A DNA stretch of 64,000 nucleotides. Source: Parelaphostrongylus tenuis. Its lineage: Eukaryota > Nematoda > Chromadorea > Rhabditida > Metastrongylidae. Below are positions 14,301-21,999 of this stretch, piece after piece (the stretch's first letter is position 1; the number at the start of each line of letters is the position of its first letter). The DNA is taken from assembly GCA_019055375.1 (NCBI GenBank), contig JAHQIW010004555.1, positions 62,001 to 126,000 on the forward strand. The letters run 5' to 3'. Made by a program: the position numbers and the translations under genes. The notes beneath the pieces are model-generated. The model was not told where the DNA came from. It did not search any database and saw only the letters and a list, made by a program, of their open reading frames with translations.

Positions 14301-14812
14301 CAGAAACGGCCTTTCTAGAAAAAGGTGCAGTAATAGAATTGCTAAATCTTTGGCTACTGAATGATTACTAGCAGTCTAAAGAAAGAGCTCTGTACTACGA
14401 GAAACATGCGCGTGTGGAACACGAATGTTTCTTTTCGCTAAAGCGTTATAAAGTCTTTTTTGAGAGACGGCCACGTATCGCGCTAGCCAGAGATCTAAAC
14501 TGCCGATTGACTACTAACATTCTTATGACAAGTTCTTGTCCAACGAAAGGGACCGGTCTTTGATACTGCGCTAGTAAACAGAAAAGTGCGAACTCTTCCT
14601 GAAAAAACCTTAATGAAACGAAAAGGTTTAGACTCACCACCCTATTTACACTGGACTCCTTGAGTGTGATTGACAGCGGCTAAATGGAAGAATTGAGGAG
14701 GAAATCTTAAGAGAAACAAATTACCTCTTTCACTCACATTACAAGAACTTTTGGCGAAACGGGGGCTATGATCGAGCACGACTAAGACCTTGTGGTTCGG
14801 TCCTATTCCCAT
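2311..14812 (-). CDS. INTS13: Integrator complex subunit 13 (Asunder), N-terminal ~420 residues, 12 exons found
   Basis: Integrator subunit that pairs with INTS14 and acts in the nucleus on snRNA 3'-end processing and transcription attenuation. Exons in gene order: 14738-14812, 14638-14679, 13625-13816, 12705-12864, 12055-12103 (3' edge least certain), 11320-11409, 8644-8734, 8460-8588, 5829-5949, 5661-5725, 5466-5579 and about 2311-2434. All junctions are GT-AG and codon phases agree throughout. Matches to the family in order: HKVLVVLDHSPRF (first strand of the VWA-like domain), KSLWTWCVEATMELHRIV, SALSAIGPPS, DLENEVAEMINNRNRI, YDLVSTTVSGIPMK, NYDVELLHRREAH, VNSRPSVCLSSYLLQGRNV and TTKLIAHTLIAHGGHIYIHA. 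The start is the ATG one base after a CTAG acceptor. The last ~280 residues of the vertebrate protein were not found; they may lie below 2311 or off the left edge. Introns hold a mariner fragment and several MITEs. Identification is from family knowledge, without a search. Confidence 0.9.
3108..3440. mobile_element. Palindromic element, CACGTGT variant family
   Basis: The left arm CGCCGAGGTTCTTACGTCAG, AGCCATACACGTGTTTCGGA and GGTATCGCCC is inverted at the right as GGGCAATACCTCCGATACAC, GTGTATGGCTCTAACATAAC and AATCTCGGCG. It shares the ACACGTGT core but not the flanks of the other family. It lies in intron 11 of INTS13. Confidence 0.7.
3480..3870. repeat. Dispersed repeat F (inverted copy)
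   Basis: AATGATTACTAATAGTCTGA, AAGAAAGAGCTC, ATGAAAGGGTCTTTTTATAA and TTCCTATGAAAAGTTCCTGT follow the family order in inverse orientation. It lies in INTS13 intron 11. Confidence 0.55.
4452..5092 (+). mobile_element. Decayed mariner-family transposon
   Basis: Degenerate transposase pieces in order: VEKVITADEKWIIFQ (around the first catalytic D), a broken QDNARLYDAKFTNRKLTELG-like block, and LDHPPYSPGLSPSDCHLSL (the LPHPPYSPDLAPSDYHLF block with the last catalytic D). These are in different frames with internal stops. The ends are inverted: CTCATAAATCTTGGCATTAC near 4464 against CCAAAACTTATGAG near 5080. The element is dead. It lies in intron 11 of INTS13. Confidence 0.8.
5966..6313. mobile_element. 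Palindromic MITE with ACACGTGT core (copy 1, most complete)
   Basis: The left arm (CAATCATTTTTGAGCCACGC, then CCCGATACACGTGTTTTTAC and CTCGTCAGTCGGGCAGTTAC) is repeated in inverse at the right (6185-6313: AACTGCCCGACTGACGAGAT, AACACGTGTATCGG, GCGTGGCTCAAAAATGATTG). The apex is about 6170. There is no coding capacity. It lies in intron 8 of INTS13, 17 nt from exon 9. Confidence 0.8.
6450..6930. repeat. Abundant AT-rich dispersed repeat F (copy)
   Basis: Ordered landmarks of the family: CATTCGAAAGCTTGAACCTT, AGCTACTGTGCTACGAAAAC, TTTTTATAGGGCTGTACC, CACGAGCCGCGCATATC, CATTCTATAGCGTAAGTTCC and GCTGTGCTTATTTTCTGAAA. Non-coding. Spaced modules recur across the window in both orientations. Confidence 0.7.
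7665..7755. repeat. Purine-rich (GAGAAG)n tract
   Basis: AAAGAGAAGGAGAAAGAGAA repeats over about 90 nt with strong strand asymmetry, inside INTS13 intron 8. Confidence 0.85.
7975..8127 (+). mobile_element. Mariner transposase N-terminal HTH fragment
   Basis: A 50-codon open frame begins MELNREQKRLLMLHEYKVGT and continues to a TAA. It matches the first helix-turn-helix of mariner (mos1/SETMAR-type) transposases: the LHEY start, then a hydrophobic core and INEAWGEGTV. The catalytic domain is absent. A short tandem TTGACTATTAA repeat follows to about 8175. It lies in intron 8 of INTS13. Confidence 0.65.
8740..8868 (+). repeat. tRNA-derived SINE-like repeat, 3' part
   Basis: AGAGCACGCGTCACCGGATA and GTGGGTTCGATTCCCGCCTG (box B) are followed by TTTTTGCTCACCACTCAATT. 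The 5' box A half has decayed. It lies just upstream of INTS13 exon 7 in the sense of that gene. Confidence 0.55.
8870..9155 (+). repeat. tRNA-derived SINE-like repeat, full-length copy
   Basis: The body ATAACAATGCGAAATGCATT and GTCAAAGGTTGGTGGCTGAT is followed by a tRNA-like unit at 9050-9121 with pairing ends GCCTCAG and CTGAGGC, box A TGGTGTAGTGGTAGAGC and box B GGGTTCGATTCCC. The anticodon arm is abnormal. It is the sibling of 19065-19361. Confidence 0.75.
9180..9800. repeat. Dispersed repeat F (copy)
   Basis: It shows GCTGGACAAAGACTTTTCAC, AAATCTCTTACTACTGCGTT, TCGATAGCGTTAGTTCTGCT and, inverted, CCACGTAGCGCAGTAGCCAG with TTAACACTCCTAGAAAAAAT. It lies in INTS13 intron 6. Confidence 0.65.
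9855..9945 (-). repeat. tRNA-like sequence (SINE family)
   Basis: The minus strand GCCCCGTTGGTGTAGTGGTA to GCGGGTTTGATTCTGATCGG has box A- and box B-like cores and roughly paired ends, but no normal anticodon arm. It lies in intron 6 of INTS13. Confidence 0.5.
10035..10145 (+). repeat. tRNA-like sequence (SINE family)
   Basis: GGCTCCGGTGGTGCAGTGGC (box A-like) and AGCGGGATCAACTTCTGCCC (decayed box B) are followed by TGTCGAATGATCTGCACATC ending as in the other copies. Confidence 0.5.
10250..11100. repeat. Dispersed repeat F (two facing copies)
   Basis: A forward copy (10280-10690: TAGATTTCTGGCTACGGCTC, AATGCTTACTGATTCTACCG) faces an inverted copy (10900-11095: GCCACGTGGAATTGTAGCCA, GATTACTAACATTCCTATG), together forming a long imperfect inverted repeat in INTS13 intron 6. 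Confidence 0.6.
11120..11250. mobile_element. ACACGTGT-type MITE, one arm
   Basis: This is a single left arm: TTTTTTGAGCCATGCATGTG, then AGCTCAATACACGTATTTCC and CAGCCTCGTCAGTTGAACAG. The second arm is missing. It lies in intron 6 of INTS13. Confidence 0.6.
11505..12010. repeat. Inverted pair of a tRNA-related repeat (family V)
   Basis: GGCTGCTGGTTCGATCGTCA and GGTGTTATCC (11578-11630) recur inverted as GATCGATCCAGCAACCCTC and AACACCAAAAATCTACAGTG (11845-11900). GC-rich flanks (GCTCGGCGGCGAA against CCACGAGCGCGAAGAGG) lie outside. GGTTCGATC is a box B-like core. The repeat lies in intron 5 of INTS13 and ends 45 nt from exon 5. Confidence 0.6.
12235..12490 (-). repeat. tRNA-related repeat family T
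   Basis: GGTGCGGATCGAACCATCGA and CCGCAGAGCATTCCTAACCA (box B then box A read on the minus strand) follow GGCGATGCGTCACGCATTCG. The same order recurs at 17915, 23520 and 36590, and in the other orientation at 26945. It lies in intron 4 of INTS13. Confidence 0.55.
13008..13588. mobile_element. Mariner-derived hairpin MITE (copy 1)
   Basis: The ends are inverted copies: GGCACTAGAGCAACAAACACC at the left and GTGATTATTGATCTAGTGC at the right. Both arms carry the 5' part of a mariner gene. The left arm reads in pieces HEWRAREN and ARKWFAKLKAGRNCLED, HTH-linker sequence ending in the GRP motif. The right arm holds the same 5' part on the opposite strand (about 13370-13470). It lies in intron 3 of INTS13. 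Confidence 0.7.
13840..14590. repeat. Dispersed repeat F (two facing copies)
   Basis: The forward part (13880-14000: TTAGTGATCATTCGAAAGCT, CTGCCTACTGCGCTACG) faces inverted parts (14350-14560: GGCTACTGAATGATTACTAG, GGCCACGTATCGCGCTAGCC, ACATTCTTATGACAAGTTC). It lies in INTS13 intron 2. Confidence 0.6.
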
Positions 14813-14830
14813 TCTAGAATCGTTTTTAAA
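14813..14830 (-). promoter_or_regulatory. Trans-splice (SL) acceptor upstream of INTS13
   Basis: On the minus strand the INTS13 ATG is preceded by ATTCTAG with a single base between. A coding exon cannot extend further upstream through this site, so it is best read as a spliced-leader acceptor. With the FNTA stop only 288 nt upstream on the same strand, this is what an operon-downstream gene looks like in nematodes. Confidence 0.6.
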
Positions 14831-15100
14831 AGGACAAAAACATAACCAATATGTAGTGTAAAGGTAGCAGAATGAGTCCAACAGATCGTCGATAAAAGAC
14901 CACACTTGATCGAATCGTTTAAGGACAAAAATTAACTAAAATACCTCACCACCAGTCAACCACACGAAACGCCAAGTGATAAATGGAGTAAAATAACAAA
15001 AATAACAACTCTACTGATTACATATTGAAATAGTTACAAAGACAAAGTAGCAACAAGCAGGCATATCTCAAAAACCAGCTCCAGAACCCCATCGAACCAA

Positions 15101-18100
15101 TCACTGGGCAGCGGTCTGATGATTCCGTCTCTCAAGCAGGTGCTCCCCCACTCTAATCTGATGCTTCCAGTAGTTTGAGCGAACCGGATCCAAAGTAATT
15201 AGTTCCGTGTAAAGCTAAAGAAAGTAATCTCCTAAACGAATAAGAAGCCTCAAGATCAAAATTGATACTAAGCGACCAGACTCATCTCCTCATGCCTTCA
15301 AGTCACGAAAAAGGTGGCCAACACATATCCAGGCAGATTAAAGAAACCTCAGGGAAAACTATACGAACTACTTACCTCTTGACTCTCTTGAAGCTCTCCG
15401 TAGGTTCGAAATCATTTTCGATGTTATTCAAAAGGATATCACATAGGAAAGACACCTAGAAATCGATGTAAAAAGTTTATGAAAACAAATTTTAGTATGG
15501 AAAAATCGAACAAACCAGGTAAGGGGCTCTCCTGCTTGGTTCTGTTCTCTCATATAGGTCTTCCGCGAATGCAATCACATCTGGACGAAAGGAAATCGTA
15601 TCGTTAAGAAGCAGTCTAGAAGCATAACTCTAATTTATTCTACATTTTAATGCAAATCTAAAGTAAAAGCACATCGACCTACCCAGATAGATAATTCCAC
15701 ACGCTTTCATTATTCGGCATCTTCTCTATCAGACGCTTCGCCAGGCTATAGATAGAACTCGTGTTAGGGAAACAGTGAAGAATATTATTTCAATACAAAG
15801 AAACCTACTTTATTTCGTTGTCGAGAGTCGATGAATCCTGAATTTTGGTGGTGCTTTCCAAAACAAAATATCGATGATTCCAAGCTGAGTTGTTACGAGG
15901 ATCTTCCAAAATTAGTTTATAAGTGAACGACAGCTCATTCTCAACTGCTTTATCTTCATCATCCGAGTCGAACACGAAGTGTCGCAAAACCCACTGCCTG
16001 GAAATTGTTGAGCTGAAAATGTCTCCGATATTCAGGCTATTAATTATAAGTTTCTCTAAAAAGCGAAATTCACCAATACAAGGAGCAGTAACTGGAACCC
16101 AATTATTTTATAAGCCAAAACCCAATATTTCTGGAATACAGTCCAGCTTGGAAGCTAACTTTTTTTCTATGGAAGACTATACTCCTCTATGCTGGTCTCT
16201 GCAAAGTCAGAAGATTCTATCACATGATTGCGCTGATTTACTATTTACTATTAAACTCATATTTGGTTTACGTAGAAAATCTGGTAATTATTAAAGAATG
16301 CCGACATTGACAGATAGTCGGTGTTGAAAATGCCTACTAATTATTTTCCAGCCATGCATGAGGTGGTCTATTATAGGCATCAATACAGTTCAATACACGT
16401 GTTTCGGCCTTGCAGCCTCGTCAGTTGCACAGTGCCTATCGTCTGAGACGAAGCCGTTAGGAGGAGAATTCTTCTTACAGAAACGTACCATCGAGGAACG
16501 TTTTATGCGCGGATAAGTATTAGTGAACCACCTAATATAAATAATATTACCACTTATCGGCGCGTGCAAAACGTTCCTCGACGATACCTCTATGTAATGG
16601 GCTTATCCTCCGATACGGATGAGTTTGGACGAAAGACACTCTGCAACTGACGAGGCTGCAAGGCCGAAACACGTGTATTGCACTGCATAAGCGCCCACAT
16701 CAGGCCATATGCACGGCTCAGAATAATCACCAGGCATATTGAAATTTGAGCGTGGTCTTGAAAAACCGTCGAAACAGATAGTGTTGAAAATAGTTGAGCA
16801 CAATTCTATGATAGAGGATTTCTGACTTAGCATTACTTATCTTCAGACATCACACATACCTATGCTGCCACGCGTGGTAGTTCTTCGACTCATATTCGAT
16901 AGCTAATTCAGTAAAGGCAAGTTCACCAGCCACCGAAGAAGGACCAATCAGCTCCGCCACAGATTTGCGGTGATGCCTATAAAATTAAATGTACAAGCCG
17001 GTATCTCCCCACCCAAGCACCATGTCAAGATGACCTATTCATAGATTTCTTCAAAACTGATATAGTTGAATATTTCTTTTCTTGGTTGATTTTTGTGCAG
17101 GAAGTTTTTGGCTGGATTCTCTGTAATTCGTCGTTAGCTTAACCAACGCAGATGCTGTGGTTTCCTGCTCATGAGAGGATATCTCGGACCTTTTCCGTTT
17201 GGTAGGTAGTCCAGATTTCCAAGCCTTAATTCTCTTACGCTAGACAAGATAATGCTGCACGTAGCCGGTTTTTGAAAGTCTCTATTATGATTTTTTTAAT
17301 GAAAAGGAAACATTTGTGTTTCACACCCGTGTTTTTCTCGCAAGACAGAACTATTTCTATGGACTGCTAGTAATCATTCTACAGCGTAAGATTTGCTGAT
17401 TCCATCGCTACGCTTGTTTCTTGGAAAGAACGTTTCTGTGCAGTATAGCAAAGAGTTGATTAACACACTTAAGTGTTCTTTGGCCAATTCACGAGCTGCG
17501 GAGTGGGAGGTGGGCAGGGGGTTGACGCGACCATCGATCGATAGCGTGTTATAGCGCTAAAAGAAGGCTGTGCACAACAAGAGAGTCGGTGGTGCAATAG
17601 TTAGCATACGCTCCTCGAAAGAGTGAGATCTGGGTTCGAATCCCAGCTGACGCAAATGTTTTTGCACAGCATTTCACATTATTGGGTATGCTGTAACATC
17701 ATACCACCGCGAGTGGCGGTCAAATAAAAAGAATTGTGACCGCTTATAGTATAGCTAGTGATCAGAACAAAACAATCAGAATCCAAAGATTTTCGTTCTC
17801 TAACACTGCCTTGATTAATGGAAAACATTCCAAAGTGGTCATTAAGGTGACAGGTAAAGTGGGAAATGGTAGCATAGGTCTCAGATTGTTATGTTGGATA
17901 AGATAAAGGATAAAAGGATAGAGCTCCCGGCGTTGATTAATCCCTTAAGAATTCGCCATACAATCATGTTTATCAAACATGGTTATAGGTGATATAAAGC
18001 ATATTTGTCCTTTACAATGACACGAAGAGGCCTACCGATATATCAAATCAACAGCGGTCCCCCCGTAGACCTCTTATACCAATTCGCCGACCGCGAAGGA

Positions 18101-21100
18101 ATGGAAGGATTTGTGAGCTCTGGCACGGGATCGAACCATCAACCAAAGGTGTGTCGTGAGCATCTCTGAGCATTGCGGCACGTGGGCCCAGAAAAGCACG
18201 TCAAGAAATCCACTAGTGCATAAATAGACGACAACAGGGCATGACCAGTCACTCTACTCACCTTTTGCTAAGAAGCAAAAACGAAGGGACGATTACGAAT
18301 GGCAGGTAGCTCTCCAGATGTCAATCAGTGCAGAGTTTCTGCACGCGGAAAAGCCAAATAAACCTTGCTGACGGCCATCCCGCTCGCTCAATTGACTGCG
18401 GTTTTAATCTTTAGATCTTTACACGACTCATCGACACAATTTACTCTCCCGATCTCAACACTTCTTGCCTTCGATTCGTCTCCTCGGATTCATCTCCTAC
18501 AAAGGTCTTCCAATATTTTACGCGCTGCTTCGGCTGCTTGAAGACTTCGTCAACTTCAAGAATATCGTAGAATGCTGGTCGAGGCAATTCTCCTCACAGT
18601 CAAGCAGGTAGCCGAACTAAGGCTTCGTTGATTGATTTCACGCGAGTGTCGGGGTAGAAGATCGAACCAGCACCTTGCGTGTCACCTTGTTTCGTGATAC
18701 CCTGCACCACTAGCCAGTGCGTTACCTCGCCCCTAATGTGAGTTTACCTGAAGTGAGTGGTACAGAGGGTACACCTAAAGTCGATACACTCATAAAGATT
18801 TGCATGGGAAACTCTCACTGTTTCTCCTATAGCAAAAAACCCTCGGAATTATTACTATTTCAATGCACTTCGCATTGCTATGATTTTTCTATATACCTAA
18901 GAGAATTGAGTGGTGAACAAAAACGCGGCCTCAGGCGGGAATCAAACCCGCGTTTCATCCTATCCGGGGAGCCGTGCTCTAACCACTACACCGCCGAGGC
19001 ACATTTGCCCGACCACTCATTCTTCAATTCTCAATTGTTCACCACTCAATTCTCTTAGGTATATAGAAAAAATCATAACAATGCGAAATGCATTGAAAAA
19101 TACTATTAATGTCGAGTATTAGTAATTAGAATAGCTGTCAGCTCAACTGGGTTTATAAAGCGAAATCGCATACCCGACCAAACCCGTCAAAGGTTGGTGG
19201 CTGATAGCTAACATTGAGATGTTGAAGAATGAGTAGTCGGGCAAATGTGCCTCAGTGGTGTAGTGGTCAGAGCACGCGTCCCCGGATAGAATGAAACGCG
19301 GGTCCGATTCCCGCCTAAGGGCGCGTTTTTGTTCACCACTCAATTCTCTTAGGTATACAGCAAAAAAAACCTTTCAGAAATTTCCACTGGACGAAGTCGT
19401 TCGCTTTGTAAATCGATGTTTCCATCAGTCAGAAACGAATGCAGATAGCAAAAAAAAAGGCTTGTAAATGCGAGCGCACAGCATAATGTACACGCCGTCT
19501 TCAGGAAATCAAATTCTTTGGCATGGCATCAAACGGAAAAATTATTTGAAAATGCATAAAAAGAATCTCATATTCCAGAATGAGCACAAAAACCAACCAG
19601 ACTTGGTAATTCTTCGGAGTTTGAATGATGACATCGTCAAGAAACTTCAGTTCTTTCGTCAGATCTACCTCTAGTTTTTTCAGTAATTCACGACGAAACT
19701 GCCTAAATAGATTCCAATAGGCTGCTAAAGATATCCAATGATACTGAGTGATGTGCAAAACTTTGACGTCAAGCGGGACTCGGACCCTTAACTCTCCTTT
19801 TCCGAGACGCGATATCAACCAATTGTACAGTCACCTCCTGTTTTGTAACCACTCCTTCTACGCTTTCTAATATCATACCACCGCTAAAAAGCGGGTCGAC
19901 TATGAAAGAATTCGTATAGATCTCGTATATTCAATACGTCTCAGCGTAACTGGGATAGACGCCGAAGTGGCTTGCCAGGCCAAACCATTGACGGCTGGCT
20001 GCTAACAGATTGATGCATTGTAGCTCAGAAAGATTGGTGGCAAACATGCGTCGGTAGCGCCATTGATCGACATCCGGGGACCCAAGGGCGTGTCCAAAAA
20101 CTCCGCCTCCTCCGTCGCGATTGGACGCCGGCTACAGCTGCTCTTCGTTGGAGGACCCGCAAATAATTTTTGCAATGATTCGCGAGCGGTCTGCTCCAGC
20201 GTACTGACTGCTGTTTCTTGATGTTGATACCACACTATGCACAAATAACATCAAGAAACGGCAGTCAATATGGTGACGCAGGCCGCACGCAAATCATTCC
20301 AAATCTTAGCTGCGGGTCCTCCAAAGCAAAGTAGCTGTTGCCGGCGTCCACTCAGGACTGAAGAGGTGGAGTCGTTGGACACGCCCCTGGGTCCATAGAA
20401 GTCAACCAGCTGAGCACCTATCCCTAAAAACGGTGAAGTGCGGGTTCGAATCCCGCCTCCGTCAAAGTTTTGCATATCACTAAACATCATTGGGAATATC
20501 TGAAAAATGATATCATCGCTATAAAGACTTCTAAAAGATGAATGATTGCTAAAAATCAATTTCCTACCGAAAGCCGCTCTTACCAAAGAGTGTAGTTTGC
20601 CGGATTTAGTTGAATACAGTCTTCAGTGAGTAGGAAAACTCTCGATGACATCTCTCCTGAAGCCATAACAGCTCGCAGATATGCAAAAGCATCCCTGACT
20701 GAACAAAAAGGATCTTTAAATATAAGGAAAAGGTCCCTTTCAAAACCAAATCGTTGCCATGACATATCCAAGAACGCTGGATAATGTGCAGACCTCTGAG
20801 CCTTGCCCGGGAGTCAAACCCTGGTCTCACCGTTTCCGTAGGCGTATGCTAATCACTGCACCATGATGGTCCTGTACTTCTACAACTCTTTCTGCGAGAC
20901 AAGGCACGCGTACATCATACCAATTACCGTTGACGGTTGGTAGCTGATAGCTCCGATAACTCATATCAAAGAAGAGTGGTAGGAGAAGAACAGGAGCTCC
21001 TTGGTGATGTAGTGAGCAGCACGCGCCTCCGGAAAGAATAAGACGCGGGTTCAACTCCCACTCAAGGTTTGAAGTTTGGCATATCATTCAACATTCCTAA

Positions 21101-21445
21101 ATGTGTAGTTATCGCTCTGGGAACCAGCGCTGAAAGCCAGGCGGCGTCGCGCTGTCGCTATTCCGCGAGACACGACGCCGCCATTACAGTAGCTGAGTGA
21201 GATTTGACGTCGCGCGGTGTGGTACGAAACGTACCATTTGGTCCCTGAAGAGCGATAACATCATGGTACTGTTATAGAAGCGATAAAATTGAATAAAGTT
21301 TCTCTAATTCGTTACACTGCTCGGTGACGGCTATGCGAACAGCTCCGTCTTCTTCTTTCGATGGATAGATCGGTTCAACATCGGCCCATTCGGGTTTATC
21401 TCGGTACAAAGTCGACGAACAACACTCATCACCATCTTCCTTCAT
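15101..21445 (-). CDS. FNTA: Protein farnesyltransferase/geranylgeranyltransferase type I alpha subunit
   Basis: Shared alpha subunit of the cytosolic prenyltransferases that attach farnesyl or geranylgeranyl groups to CaaX cysteines; it works as a heterodimer with FNTB or PGGT1B. Nine exons: 21316-21445, 20584-20698, 19598-19702, 16860-16976, 15809-15997, 15683-15745, 15516-15615, 15376-15455 and 15101-15214, about 337 residues (vertebrate ~379). The first exon carries LYRDKPEWADVEPIYPS, the hallmark N-terminal block. The PPTA helical repeats follow with their N-x-x-W signatures: NPANYTLW, PKNYQVW, SKNYHAWQHRQWVL, RNNSAWNHRYFVL and NNESVWNYL. Junctions are phase-consistent except the last one: exon 8 ends in phase 2 at its best donor, while exon 9 starts in phase 0. 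Either a weaker donor (GTCAAG, 3 bases plus phase earlier) is used or a base is missing. Start is the ATG seven bases after a CTATAG acceptor. Introns 2 and 3 are filled with SINE-like and hairpin repeats. Confidence 0.95.
16340..16765. mobile_element. Palindromic ACACGTGT-type MITE (copy with long loop)
   Basis: The left arm CAATACACGTGTTTCGGCCT with GCAGCCTCGTCAGTTGCA is inverted at 16648-16685 (TGCAACTGACGAGGCTGCAA, GGCCGAAACACGTGTATTG). An inner inverted pair, CGAGGAACGTTTT at 16492 and AAAACGTTCCTCG at 16569, forms the loop. It lies in intron 4 of FNTA, about 95 nt from exon 4. Confidence 0.75.
17225..17500. repeat. Dispersed repeat F (partial)
   Basis: CGTAGCCGGTTTTTGAAAGT, CACACCCGTGTTTTTCTCGC, GCTTGTTTCTTGGAAAGAAC and TGTGCAGTATAGCA are 3' modules of the family. 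It lies in FNTA intron 3. Confidence 0.5.
17580..17710 (+). repeat. tRNA-like sequence (SINE family)
   Basis: GAGAGTCGGTGGTGCAATAG, ATCTGGGTTCGAATCCCAGC and GACGCAAATGTTTTTGCACA match the right half of the palindrome at 61756-61932, including the ATTGGGTAT end. It lies in intron 3 of FNTA. Confidence 0.65.
17915..18215 (-). repeat. tRNA-related repeat family T
   Basis: Landmarks are GAGCTCCCGGCGTTGATTAA, ACAATGACACGAAGAGGCC, GGCACGGGATCGAACCATCA and CTCTGAGCATTGCGGCAC. It lies in FNTA intron 3. Confidence 0.55.
18395..18720 (-). repeat. tRNA-related repeat family U
   Basis: CAACACTTCTTGCCTTCGAT, AAAGGTCTTCCAATATTTTA and GTAGAAGATCGAACCAGCAC match 29395-29650 and 44760-45000 in the same order. 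The minus strand would start with box A-like TAGTGGTGCAGGGTATC. It lies in FNTA intron 3. Confidence 0.6.
18889..19027 (-). repeat. tRNA-derived SINE-like repeat, left member of inverted pair
   Basis: The minus strand reads GCCTCGGCGGTGTAGTGGTT (box A-like) to GGGTTTGATTCCCGCCTGAG (box B-like), with paired acceptor ends, flanked by AATTGAGTGGTGAACAAAAA. It faces the copy at 19065-19361. It lies in intron 3 of FNTA. Confidence 0.7.
19065..19361 (+). repeat. tRNA-derived SINE-like repeat, full-length copy
   Basis: This shares its body with 8870-9155 almost throughout: AACAATGCGAAATGCATT, TTAGAATAGCTGTCAGCTCA, GTCAAAGGTTGGTGGCTGAT, then the tRNA-like GCCTCAGTGGTGTAGTGG through GGGTCCGATTCCCGCCTAAG. 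The last 140 nt are the inverse of 18889-19027, so the pair can form a long hairpin. Confidence 0.75.
19735..19850 (-). repeat. SINE-like repeat
   Basis: GAGTGATGTGCAAAACTTTG is the inverse of the family's tail, followed by AAGCGGGACTCGGACCCTTA (decayed box B, minus). It lies immediately upstream of FNTA exon 3 in the sense of that gene. Confidence 0.5.
20077..20394. mobile_element. GC-rich hairpin element in FNTA intron 2
   Basis: Two arms of about 150 nt are inverted copies: GGGACCCAAGGGCGTGTCCA at the left and TTGGACACGCCCCTGGGTCC at the right, with CTTGATGTT and AACATCAAG close to the apex near 20236. It has no coding capacity. GC content is well above the surroundings. It lies between exons 2 and 3 of FNTA. 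Confidence 0.8.
20400..20510 (+). repeat. SINE-like repeat 3' end
   Basis: GTGCGGGTTCGAATCCCGCC (box B) is followed by GTTTTGCATATCACTAAACA, the shared 3' tail of this family. It lies in intron 2 of FNTA, 74 nt from exon 2. Confidence 0.6.
20780..21105. repeat. Two SINE-like copies, inverted
   Basis: A minus copy at 20795-20872 (GACCAGGGTTTGACTCCCGG read on the minus strand) faces a plus copy at 20915-21105 (CCGTTGACGGTTGGTAGCTG, GGTGATGTAGTGAGCAGCAC, GCGGGTTCAACTCCCACTCA, TTTGGCATATCATTCAACAT). They lie in intron 1 of FNTA. Confidence 0.6.
21108..21259. mobile_element. Short GC-rich TIR element in FNTA intron 1
   Basis: The ends GTTATCGCTCTGGGAACCA and TGGTCCCTGAAGAGCGATAAC are inverted. 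The interior is rich in GGCGGCGTCGCG and CGACGCCGCC, themselves inverted. It ends 57 nt before the 3' edge of FNTA exon 1 (21316). Confidence 0.75.
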
Positions 21446-21465
21446 TGCCAAGCTATAGAAACGAT
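21446..21465 (-). promoter_or_regulatory. Trans-splice (SL) acceptor upstream of FNTA
   Basis: On the minus strand TTTCTATAG ends seven bases before the FNTA start codon, which opens the first conserved exon. It fits an SL acceptor and marks the likely 5' end of the mature FNTA message. Confidence 0.5.
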
Positions 21466-21999
21466 CGGGTTAAGTCGATAAGTAATCAATAAATCAATAA
21501 ATCGATTGACCATCTTTGTGTCACGGTACCACATTAGAATCATTAGCATCATGCTATCATTCACTCGTTGAGAGTGAAGCTGAGTATAAAGGAAACAGCG
21601 AGCTCGAAAGATTTACAAGCCACAGAAAGTTTGAAAATTATTATTCGTCGAATGATGTAAGGGGCGTTTAGCCCAGTGGTAGTGTCGTCGTTCACCATGA
21701 GTATGGTGATAGTTCAAACTCCTCCGCCTTCCCCCAGGTCACCAGGTTTCTCATCTCTCCGAGGTCGTCGGGAAATTGCCATAAGAGTTGTCTAGGAGCA
21801 TTTCACTTTCTTCACTCGAAGTGGGATTATTCAAGCTTGTCTGTTATCTAAGGAATTTATGGAGAGTGGAATCAGCCGAACGGCATGTGCTACTGGCGAG
21901 GCATGCGAGAAGGCCACGTGCGTCTGCCACTGTAAGTATCAAACCCGATCTCTTGAAAGGCTTAACACCTGAGGGGACGACGTGTATCGGCTGACGTAC

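Noticed and set aside
21661..21735. tRNA-like GGGCGTTTAGCCCAGTGGTA sequence
   Set aside because: Acceptor and T arms do not pair properly; treated as a decayed repeat, not a tRNA gene.
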